Source of the DNA: Chlamydomonas sphaeroides
Lineage: Eukaryota > Chlorophyta > Chlorophyceae > Chlamydomonadales > Chlamydomonadaceae
NCBI GenBank assembly: GCA_001662425.1
Contig: BDDC01000127.1
Coordinates: 8,208-72,207 of the forward strand
Reading direction: 5' to 3'
Length of the DNA stretch: 64,000 nt
Below the pieces are notes generated by a model that was not told the DNA's origin, did no database searches, and saw nothing but the letters and a program-made list of their open reading frames with translations. Position 1 is the first letter of the stretch. Each line of letters opens with the position of its first letter. The position numbers and the translations under genes are program-made. This document shows positions 61,101 to 64,000 of this stretch, in pieces.

Positions 61101-64000
61101 CGGTCATACAATGTGGCATGTAGTGCGCTTGCTTGTCGTTACAACGGACTGCCTGACGTGGTGCTTTGTGATTGTACTTGATTGCAGCAACTCGCCGTAC
61201 GATTTTCAATACAATGAGCGCTACCTGAACGCGGTGCGGATGCGTATCAGGCCTTTGATGACACACCCACCATACCCACCAATCAACGTGTATCCAACCA
61301 TTCACCTTTTTGCACGTGTGTCATTTCCAGATATTTCCCACCTGTAGCAAGGCAAAAGTTGGCTTTGGTTACCAGTTTGCAAACGACCAGACATGCGTTG
61401 GGATGGGCCTGGAGCAGGTGATGTGCTTTCCGGACATGCCGCCTGGCTGGGACATGCTCTGTGTTTGTGCCTTCAGCATGCGTGCGTTATGTGTGCCGTG
61501 CAGTGCTTTGAGCTAACCAACGACGAGGGCTACGGTGGTTTCGCTACTGAGACTAGCTTTGACAATTCAGGTAAGGTGCAGCTACAGCTGTTGCACTTCC
61601 ACTTGAGTGCCCAAGCATTACTGGCCAGGCACACGCACAAGTCCGGCACGCACGCGGTGCTGAATAGGTTGTTGCTGTGCGTGTGGCCACACACCCTGGT
61701 GTGTGCAAGTGTCAACTTGCTTGGTGGCTCAACCGCGCATGTGTGTGTGCCGTGCTGCACGCAGGGGCCGAGTCCAGCTCGTACAAGCTGACAATTAAGA
61801 GGTCCGAGGGCTTCTCAACACCAGCAAGCTATGAGCTGCCTGGTATGGCCGAAGAGGGCGCAAGCGACATGATTCTGGTGAGCTGTGAGGGGTTGATTGC
61901 AGCCAATCAATCCTTGCTACCTGGAAGTGGTCCAATCGTGGAGTGCTACATTGCAGGCACCAACGTTCGCCATTTTGTTCACTCTGACGGGTGAGCGGGA
62001 AGAAATGACGTGTTAGCTGAAAAGGCATACATACCATGTGCGGGCAGGGCGCTGATGACTTACCCTGCCTGCTGGTCTTCATTCAGACGAGCTGCGCTGG
62101 GACTTGACGACCTGCTCAAACATCACGCGAACTGGGATACCGTGAGTGGCATGCTGATACAGCGCTTTTGCAGTGGCGTTGACGCGCTTTGCGTGCTTGC
62201 TCCTTACAAACAGGGCATGGCGTGCAAAGATTAACGATCAAGAAATCGCCGCGATGGCCTGGCACAGGTAAGCGGCTGCATGCAGCATTGATAGCAGGAA
62301 CGTCTATCTGCCACATGCCAACCGGCCCAACCAACATCCCTGCAGCGTGTACCATGTTAAGAATGTGCTCATCAAGGATTTGATGGCCCAAATGGACAAG
62401 GCAAACAGCACTGGCAACGCCACTACCGTGGCGATGCTCCAGCCGGCACTTGATGGCTGGAATTACATTCTTAGACTGCACAAGTCACTCAACGACGCTG
62501 CTTTCGGCCCTGGTGAGGACCGACTTCCTGAGTACAAGGTAAGCAGGGCTGCGTGAGTGCAGGCTGAGGCTGGTTACTGCACATTGCGCACCAGATGTAT
62601 GGAGATGCAGCAGCTGACTCGTCATATGTTGCTCGGCAGATTGGAGTCTCAGACCTCGAGACCAATGGCCTGGTGCAGCCGCGAGTGGATGGTATCTGGC
62701 ACCAGACCCTAGATAAAGACAACAAGAGGTGCGTGGGGACAAGCCTCGCTGTTGTGTCAGATGAGTCTGACATGCTGTGCAAGGTTTGAATGTGCGGCAC
62801 ACACTGTTGCAGGCCTGCTTGGATGTACGAGGGCCGAAGTGTCGACCCAGAGCGCCTCGAGAACGTGAGGATCGACGTGCATCTTGAACTGTCTGTAGCT
62901 AGATGCTGCTTCCAAAGTTGCTTTAAGCTACCTAGCTTAACTCTTGAATAATGATTGCAGGACCCCGTGTGGAAGCTGGGTTTCTATGAGGGAGACGACA
63001 AGCTTCAGGTGAGCATGCCCTGCAACAGCGATGCAGGGGTGTGGACCGGTGTGTTCGTCCGCCAGCTTGCTCGCAGCAAAGCCAGACTGGATGCATGACT
63101 TGAATTTGATTTCATCTTGCCGACTGTATATGCAGAAACTCATGCTCAGGACCAAGGTATGGCTGCTGGTGCCTGTGATGCAAGGATGTATGTACGTGAC
63201 TCAATCAGCATATTATATTGCCACATCTGCCCTTCACAGGCTTACATGGACGACAGCGTCTTCAATGGAAACAAGGTTGCACAGTCCAACACCAACTCCA
63301 TGGGATCCGTGCTAGCAAGCAAGCAGCTCAGCAGCATCCAGAGTGCCGTCTCGGATGATTTGGGGCACTCCGTATCTTTTTCAAAGTGAGTTTCTGTTAC
63401 ATGTTGTCATGTCAGAGAAAATTTGCATCTACTTACTGGCGATGGCCCGCTGCATGTGTGCTCGTCCGTAGGTTCTCCTTTTCCGGTGGCGGTGGCAGCT
63501 ACACCTACAGCATGAGCTCGGCCAGCTCGCTGACCACAACGATCCAGGTAAAGAGCAGCCGTAGTATGCAATGGGCTATACACAGCACTGATGCACCAAC
63601 GCATGGATTGCTGGACATGTGTGCACGCAGTTTGACTTGAACCTGCTGGACAGCATGGGTTTCTGGGGCAAAGGAATCGGGCATATCGCCAAGGCGATTG
63701 TGGATACAGAGGTAATGCCATGTCGTGTCTGCAAGCATAAGATAGGAAAAATAGTTGTTTGCGTACTATTTGTCCATTGCTTGACTCTGTCTGTGATGCC
63801 TATAATTACTTGAATTCCAGGACGAGTCAAACTACTCTGTTGAGCTTACATTCTCAAGCAATCTGCTCCAGGTGCGTGATAAGCCACATGTGCTCCTAAA
63901 TCATCAAGCTCTCGAGCACGTGATGCATGTCTATCAATCTATGTAATGGAACCGCAGGAGAGTACCCGTGAGAAGGAGGTGTCCGTCACTCTTTCAGACA
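18807..64000 (+). CDS. Giant secreted multidomain lectin/matrix protein (SRCR, FG-GAP, GH18-like, CTLD, F5/8C, WSC, SUEL); 3' partial
   Basis: The start is ATG at 18807. Exon 1 (18807-18900) encodes MAPTWSGG.. followed by a Leu/Val-rich signal peptide core and a likely cleavage after LAQ. Dozens of exons follow with GT-AG introns of about 80-400 bp. Exon 1 (phase 1) joins 19486-19637, 19727-19764 and so on in frame. Domain order: SRCR x3, FG-GAP/VCBS-like, GH18-like, CTLDs, PAN-like, CP-module array, proline hinges, CTLDs with inserted F5/8C, VOMI-like and WSC cassettes, SUEL lectin, DUF4215-like, beta modules, LRDPPG region. I saw no terminal exon with a stop and polyA signal, and no second signal peptide, between 18807 and the right edge. 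I therefore read it as one gene, although a gene finder might split it. Coding is still open at 64000. SRCR + CTLD proteins are known from Chlamydomonas. The role inferred is extracellular matrix or surface glycan binding. There is an N gap at 31846-32229. Confidence 0.7.
19486..20599 (+). other. SRCR domain 1
   Basis: Exons include 19486-19637 (ends VEDAIVACRQ), 19727-19764 (LGLPTRNVAVVE), one starting about 20342 (PTWLNDDIPIGYTRFNCTG) and 20544-20599 (CNYSTDVASCSKTDSIGVR). The order AxVxCRQ-LG...W-[ILV]-D-[DN]-[IV]...C-x-G-x-E-[AS]-S-L...C is the scavenger-receptor Cys-rich signature. The N-terminal beta part (GRVE..) is weak, so the domain is divergent at that end. Confidence 0.65.
21190..22896 (+). 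other. SRCR domain 2 with a Cys-rich insertion
   Basis: It begins EEFSLRLM...GRVEMFISGR, continues in the exon at about 21588 with WSTVSELGFTTREAQVVCRQ, and ends with VRLINRLSCKGNEASVTLCE...FGSVAVQC (exon ending 22896). Between the CRQLG motif and the closing part lies an exon from about 21974 (CPPYILGYQFMLRKDAPGN...DRCTKGLPPLTGC) that does not look like SRCR. It may be an inserted Cys-containing module. Confidence 0.65.
23035..23712 (+). other. SRCR domain 3
   Basis: Exons carry EFALRLVAGDAPFSGRL, EVFRNGAWGTVCANGFTQ, DNLLTVCHQLGLPTDD and LSSLQCSGARPSILACPF. GRLEVF.NG.WGTVC...N.LTVCHQLG is a very clear SRCR consensus and is the best conserved of the three. The exon boundaries (23035, after 23089, and so on) cut the domain into four pieces. 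Confidence 0.85.
23951..26155 (+). other. FG-GAP/VCBS-like repeat block (four Ca2+-loop motifs)
   Basis: After a short Pro-rich linker (PVTPSPPPRG), four DxDxDGxxD-type loops occur: DVDGSGLDDLV (about 24547), DVTDDGAADM (about 24920), DVNQDGIGDIL (about 25423) and DVNLDGLDDLL (about 25979). Each is followed by beta-strand-like sequence. This spacing and motif are those of FG-GAP/VCBS beta-propeller repeats, which bind Ca2+ and occur in integrin-type and secreted adhesion proteins. Confidence 0.7.
26252..27914 (+). other. GH18 chitinase-like domain lacking the catalytic Glu (pseudoenzyme)
   Basis: Exons 26252-26529, 26619-26805, 26901-27050, 27149-27259, 27357-27668 and 27803-27914. The GH18 landmarks appear in order: ALVSINGDNSDLASIA...FADAVAEFLAAF, the active-site strand DGVELDWP (26764-26787), YVALYNLQAFDYTG, LLAAGIPPRRLNLVLSALGR, and the closing GSKACFA...GGLGLWDVDSDDGSLL. 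Functional GH18 enzymes have DxxDxDxE. Here the middle Asp is Glu and the proton-donor Glu is Pro (codon 26785-26787). It is therefore probably a non-catalytic glycan-binding domain. The intron after 26805 starts with GC (CAG|GCAAGC). Confidence 0.8.
28009..29050 (+). other. C-type lectin domain 1 (QPD type)
   Basis: HQFQLYQVRKTWQDASEHCR, GGDLASVED, VLVWLGASD, APGQPDGR, GSEDCVA, QWHDVKCDLALPFVCKL. This is a full long-form CTLD. The galactose-type QPD triplet (28651-28659) is intact, and the WND strand reads WHD. It is the only CTLD in the protein where I see a canonical sugar-specificity triplet. Confidence 0.85.
29050..30238 (+). other. C-type lectin domain 2, interrupted by a proline hinge
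   Basis: MPFAEGSKLCRSLGAELPSL...HFWLGLRSFGDG, MYWSDGSMAADGALTAWEA, FGPAQCGLIV, GVWSGA. A Pro-rich hinge follows, and the closing STSCAERSVPVVCQE comes only after it. The hinge occupies the short loop between the WND-type strand and the last two cysteines. Confidence 0.75.
29953..30160 (+). other. Proline-rich (PPSPP) hinge I
   Basis: About 70 residues of (P)n, SPP, KPP and GPP repeats, typical of hydroxyproline-rich glycoprotein hinges of volvocine extracellular matrix proteins (pherophorin-like). It is located inside CTLD 2. Confidence 0.85.
30636..31060 (+). other. PAN/Apple-like module
   Basis: SEQQCAAACMVQARCSYYTF.....ACFLM resembles the PAN/Apple core (C..C....C..F.....C.L). It follows the CTLD 2 closing exon and precedes the CP-module array. 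The similarity is limited to cysteine spacing and aromatic positions. Confidence 0.45.
31745..32595 (+). other. Proline-rich hinge II (with assembly gap)
   Basis: Pure (P)nS and KPPSPP repeats occur on both sides of the N gap (31846-32229). The frame reads PPLPPKPPSPPKPPSPPKPP after the gap. The downstream part includes a short non-Pro break containing GRRLHQ. The true length is unknown because of the gap. Confidence 0.85.
31846..32229. other. Assembly gap (384 N)
   Basis: A run of N within the low-complexity proline hinge. Such repeats commonly fail assembly. Confidence 1.
35291..36090 (+). other. C-type lectin domain 3
   Basis: VVQLFDSLMSRNQAQDFCW, then DEWDRVADMV, GVWLSAVRDD, PWAPGQPAADGAQNCVEARI, and the closing WVDRSCHSEVALPLCQRV. 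The sugar triplet position reads QPA, so canonical Ca-dependent sugar binding is doubtful. Confidence 0.75.
36110..36710 (+). other. C-type lectin domain 4 (partial)
   Basis: Reads VYNAKRSWADGAAFCRRRGG, TLAVFRSESEHQAL and VGVWTGLSS. The first half of a CTLD is clear. The second half, with the closing cysteines, is not evident before the next CTLD starts at about 36770. Confidence 0.6.
36770..37121 (+). other. C-type lectin domain 5, N-terminal half
   Basis: Reads EYTLMPAPATFDAAVQRCSA, FGGRLASFGGDL and ALAWIGLRSTG. The exon ends immediately after the WIGL strand (donor ACAG|GTGACG at 37121). The next exon (37205) starts a discoidin domain, not the expected W.DG part. The other half is at 40846-41080. 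Confidence 0.75.
37205..40855 (+). other. Three tandem F5/8C (discoidin, fucolectin-like) domains inserted into CTLD 5
   Basis: FC1 (37205 to about 38420): TNLALGTTCSRN...CFRAVDG...FQLELDLGAGALISGFAIY...VVRINLPTV..LQIFGLPN. FC2 (about 38420-39620): VARGKQAFGSSVYRD...KAVDGDD...PWIAVDLGSAHVVSRVHIRQ, RTDCC, then GAELRFGDT, GRWLTWQ and VTEIFVYGLP. FC3 (about 39625-40855): NLALLKRATGSSVW...RAVDGG...PWLAVDLLAPALVRLIRVYN...GRYATIQNF...VSEFEVYGVP. The [NA]-x-A-x-[GR]...AVDG...PW-x-[AV]-DL...DCC...EV-[YF]-G order is that of fucolectin/F5/8C domains, which bind fucose or other glycans. Confidence 0.8.
40846..41080 (+). other. C-type lectin domain 5, C-terminal half
   Basis: This exon begins VYGVPYITGPSSYSWLSGG. 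It continues SPWSVGRPAPGQGDCVAVL and closes WVNLPCDSQASSYPFICER. It is exactly the half missing from 36770-37121. It directly follows the FC3 ending VSEFEVYG. WVN..C....YPFICE is a textbook CTLD end. Confidence 0.8.
41195..42456 (+). other. C-type lectin domain 6 and an extra CTLD C-terminal half
   Basis: LFQAFAQQAVWGFAAAQVCL, then MLHIGLSY, DGAWRWSNGRNTTFTAWRS, NNCAALVLDC and WEAIPCATAASSLCVT form one CTLD (about 41195-41870). A second set, WPGSTFIPWAPGKSG (about 42132), DCGYLYL and ASCSDVNYVACR (about 42330-42440), looks like only the C-terminal half of another. Confidence 0.65.
42640..43420 (+). other. C-type lectin domain 7
   Basis: ELLVFDAFYDQPSASNLCAA, IGATLAETNSV, VWLGLSDAAVEGTWRWPSG, ETALTRWLT, and the closing DCVKLFQW..FASPCTGTWSLPMCSRP. 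The signature is complete, with WLGL and WRW strands. The sugar triplet is not of QPD/EPN type. Confidence 0.75.
43470..44030 (+). other. C-type lectin domain 8, N-terminal half
   Basis: NHFALYDVVLDFQ, SAEGFCNSQGDGSLAWFD, MRTALSEALG, NVWFGANDRAAQDNWVYSYT, AGLAWSAP. It runs as far as the W.Y.G strand and then changes to a CP module (LLCPPGRFVRGIQL) instead of closing. The matching C-terminal half is at 47228-47350. Confidence 0.7.
44080..45170 (+). other. CP module followed by a VOMI-like beta region (inserted in CTLD 8)
   Basis: LLCPPGRFVRGIQL...GVGSMALWCGDGN (44090-44220) is another CP module. Exons from about 44400 to 45170 then read NFAIGMEV.., DQMGITHVALLC, IGSIYCQNNYHVCGYSGR, QGNAADDTGLNQIVMLCCPD. 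The pattern C..YHVCG......Q....DDTGLN.I.MLCC recalls vitelline-membrane-outer-layer I (VOMI) repeats (VCG..R.E..QG.GDDTALN.I.L.C). This is a tentative call from memory. Confidence 0.45.
45425..46515 (+). other. F5/8C domain 4 (inserted in CTLD 8)
   Basis: AVDGNLTTVVRTV (about 45480), PWLSVNLVVPCIVSRVEIVL (about 45728-45905), GQWALLWMRNSDGNVTV and the end VQEFRVFGLPWTG (about 46480-46515) keep the F5/8C order. It lacks the DCC strand seen in FC2. Confidence 0.65.
46613..47138 (+). other. WSC domain (inserted in CTLD 8)
   Basis: DRYLGCIDMGGWLALPNR, SMTPQLCGSLARQA and PSGNACGTPCPGDAAQNCAG then WNFQLYRIQ. YLGC...MTP..C...A......C..PCPGD..Q.CAG.W.[FL].[LV]YRI is the WSC (wall-stress component) signature. 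WSC domains bind polysaccharide such as beta-glucan. The last codon is completed in the next exon (47228), which resumes CTLD 8. Confidence 0.85.
47228..47350 (+). other. C-type lectin domain 8, C-terminal half
   Basis: VFGDESCGQLRLLGG..FEKRPCSSTPLFTALARPLCRRP. ESCGQL....F...PC......LCRR is the closing half of a CTLD, in phase with the preceding WSC exon. It completes the domain started at 43470-44030. Confidence 0.7.
47400..48762 (+). other. C-type lectin domains 9 and 10
   Basis: CTLD 9 (about 47490-48060): LMLFDVVTPWQPALSFCA, RGGTLADISSPGAL, SISVWYGAF, GCGLLQSRV, LSADCGTAAARFVCQRP. A short Pro linker (VPGPPPA) follows. CTLD 10 (about 48100-48762): VTVRKSVFWIHAEAAMSWAA, ARAYCQQK, GDVGVPTTAEELR, VWLGVADPDSDGVWTTLSG, GCAQWAVT, WRAAACDSIAYVLCVK. 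Both have complete Cys patterns. Confidence 0.7.
48893..49765 (+). other. CP module and WSC/PAN-like Cys-rich region
   Basis: LACPLGTVLTGAWLLGDD (about 48933) resembles the CP modules of the 31-35 kb array. Downstream NTTDACNRACLGAGPAGPGP (about 49360) and VLYVNGTCCCARALDGQQLR (about 49550) resemble the C....C...C.C..AL core of a WSC or PAN-like domain. The assignment to a family is uncertain. Confidence 0.4.
49842..50350 (+). other. C-type lectin domain 11
   Basis: LESVPWEAARRTCQSQGGHL, VTLDSPGAASALLRLL, IWVGMYLAQAGVYRWLNG, SPMAGG..GCGALV and ATSCSAGQPAAYVCET. This is a complete long-form CTLD with only two exons. Confidence 0.8.
50570..51465 (+). other. C-type lectin domain 12
   Basis: AWSAILYRSHAVTWYTAHTI, CKDQ, GYDLLWLLDMAEQQRLAAWL, QPVWMVSGYSG and the closing KMLCGLLDVSAG..LVECSSASFPFVCK. 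The middle part is poorly resolved because the intron around 50950-51285 carries a repeat element (see 51096-51206). Confidence 0.7.
51096..51206 (+). repeat. About 110-bp interspersed element, copy A (intronic)
   Basis: Begins with (ATAGAA)n, contains a TACAGTGGGCTTGACCCGCC block and GGAGGTAGG, and then an 8-bp perfect hairpin (GTAGGGGG..CCCCCTAC), ending GCGCCCTGTCCCC. An inverted copy lies at 58566-58663 in another intron of the same gene. It looks like a short non-autonomous repeat (SINE- or MITE-like). Confidence 0.75.
51494..51545 (+). other. Short proline hinge III
   Basis: A (P)nMPPPPTPPS linker between CTLD 12 and CTLD 13. Confidence 0.8.
51545..52735 (+). other. C-type lectin domain 13 (EPS triplet)
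   Basis: ARFTFYLRDTNYDTAAQTCR, ASGGQLAYFTSYAEYK, SPNYWIFGWSNGETLNDQAF, GEPSNTWGAESCAANLMELR, DLRCWETIYFLCRTP. EPS sits where mannose-type CTLDs have EPN. One intron holds a (TA)n microsatellite at about 52123-52154. Confidence 0.75.
52123..52154 (+). repeat. (TA)n microsatellite
   Basis: About 16 perfect TA units in an intron of CTLD 13, conspicuous in this GC-rich region. Confidence 0.9.
52834..53515 (+). other. C-type lectin domain 14
   Basis: RRFTIGPSYGSWIEGRMYCQ, ELAVLSRSEYD, QQLWLGILTYDGE, YTPWLSGEPGRVSSFNCVAL, DEDCSRALRPLCEAP. The specificity triplet reads EPG. It directly precedes the SUEL domain. Confidence 0.75.
53530..53945 (+). other. SUEL-type (rhamnose/galactose-binding lectin) domain
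   Basis: TLCGSQSTATLACPKSGYKI, VSVDYASYGR, SSCYSPGLLAKVQPLCVGLS, TCSFKAFDLVGDPCIG and TDKYTDVAFTCAG. The order L.CP.G..I..V.YASYG...C.S...L..V...C.G...C.......F.GDPC.GT.K...V...C is the SUEL/RBL signature. It is split by one intron (about 53775-53896). This domain type binds L-rhamnose or galactose. Confidence 0.8.
53985..54600 (+). other. C-type lectin domain 15
   Basis: GPFMVTLYTSTAATWQQAAI, LCREAFMPGELARVQTAEDL, PSLWLGATDVLSPGVPYWTA, DGTRLSN, GGLCAVLDASG, GANCSLSTGFVCTA. A complete CTLD and the last one seen before the C-terminal region. Confidence 0.75.
54737..55095 (+). other. DUF4215-like Cys motif
   Basis: RRTCGDGIPHEGEECDLGPG then NDAGSGLCSAGTC, spliced across the intron at about 54903-55003. 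CGDG....GEECD.G..ND....C...C is the DUF4215 (Cys-rich repeat) pattern seen in large secreted proteins. Confidence 0.7.
55180..59905 (+). other. Fn3-like and carboxypeptidase-regulatory-like beta modules
   Basis: Many exons. An early segment reads TSIVFSWVVGSACESGISVT..LTYRYCVTV (about 55785-56100), which resembles an Fn3 fold. Later ones carry SG..x..CPISDVTVC...CATSDSDGSFLLAA (about 57375-57665) and VIQGEIKTRV..TADDSGKYSLRL (about 56333-56470), the G.V......V......T...G.[FY].[L] pattern of carboxypeptidase-regulatory-like domains. No transmembrane segment was found. Confidence 0.5.
58566..58663 (-). repeat. About 110-bp interspersed element, copy B (inverted, intronic)
   Basis: Reverse complement of the element at 51096-51206: the hairpin GTAGGGGGCTCCGGCCCC, CTACCTCCTTA, GGCGGGCCAAGCCCGC and a (TTTCTA)n tail. 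Identity is roughly four in five by eye. It lies in the intron between the exons encoding GLSEDGTPVSTTML and LAALPWVINYVELSG. Confidence 0.75.
60060..64000 (+). other. C-terminal 'LRDPPG' region (continues past window)
   Basis: The exon at 60176-60268 encodes IPVPVPLLILRDPPGDGSFA. Downstream exons encode long soluble segments such as KAMTLKDVFWGSKFTLLK, KVGFGYQFANDQTCVGMG, YKLTIKRSEGFSTPASYELP, NYILRLHKSLND, SFSGGGGSYTYSMSSASS and LNLLDSMGFWGKGIGHI, reaching EKEVSVTLSD at the edge. I recall an [IL]LRDPPG motif in several very large secreted or surface proteins of algae and protists, followed further on by a conserved LSDPD-type motif, but I cannot name the family. Introns here are less GC-rich than upstream. 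Confidence 0.45.

Noticed and set aside
1..64000. CRISPR arrays, bacterial operons, rRNA or tRNA genes
   Set aside because: No spaced repeat array, Shine-Dalgarno-led gene cluster, or RNA gene was recognised. The intron density shows eukaryotic nuclear DNA. A tRNA scan was not possible.

Overview
The window comes from a nuclear genome of a chlamydomonadalean (volvocine-type) green alga. The grounds are high GC, very dense introns of about 100-350 bp, GC-rich codons, (SP)n/(PPS)n proline hinges of the pherophorin/cell-wall type, one protein combining SRCR, C-type lectin and discoidin-like domains, and an L1-like retroelement carrying a PCIF1-like domain. There are two assembly gaps (N runs) at 16625-16998 and 31846-32229. 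No similarity search was possible. All family calls rest on motifs read by eye and on recalled family signatures.

Layout. (1) 2-1795 (+): open 3' coding exon of a low-complexity Ala/Pro/Arg-rich protein that starts left of the window. (2) 2817-13369 (-): a complete 27-exon gene, rebuilt here phase-consistently to 1195 aa, for a WD40/alpha-solenoid protein matching plant TWD40-2 (TTRAY-type subunit of the TSET/TPLATE adaptor complex, endocytosis). Its first two introns use GC-AG borders, and several small decayed copies of its own exon edges lie in or beside it. (3) 13370-18806: intergenic. It holds a broken copy of TWD40-2 exon 2, a decayed retroelement with PCIF1-like and RNase H-like pieces, and a perfect 51-bp direct repeat. 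(4) 18807 to beyond 64000 (+): one giant intron-rich gene for a secreted mosaic protein.

In order, the giant protein has: a signal peptide, three SRCR domains, an FG-GAP/VCBS-like block with four DxDxDG loops, a GH18 chitinase-like domain without its catalytic Glu, about 16 C-type lectin domains (CTLDs), a PAN/Apple-like module, a tandem array of 'CP...C' modules, two or three proline hinges, four discoidin (F5/8C, fucolectin-like) domains, a VOMI-like stretch, a WSC domain, a SUEL/rhamnose-binding-lectin domain, a DUF4215-like Cys knot, Fn3/carboxypeptidase-regulatory-like beta modules, and a long C-terminal 'LRDPPG' region that runs off the right edge. The most unusual point is domain-in-domain nesting. 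At least two CTLDs are cut after the WxG strand by whole cassettes (three F5/8C domains; CP module + VOMI-like + F5/8C + WSC) and resume afterwards, and a third is interrupted by a proline hinge. The likely role is extracellular matrix or cell-surface glycan recognition. No function beyond that can be read from the sequence.
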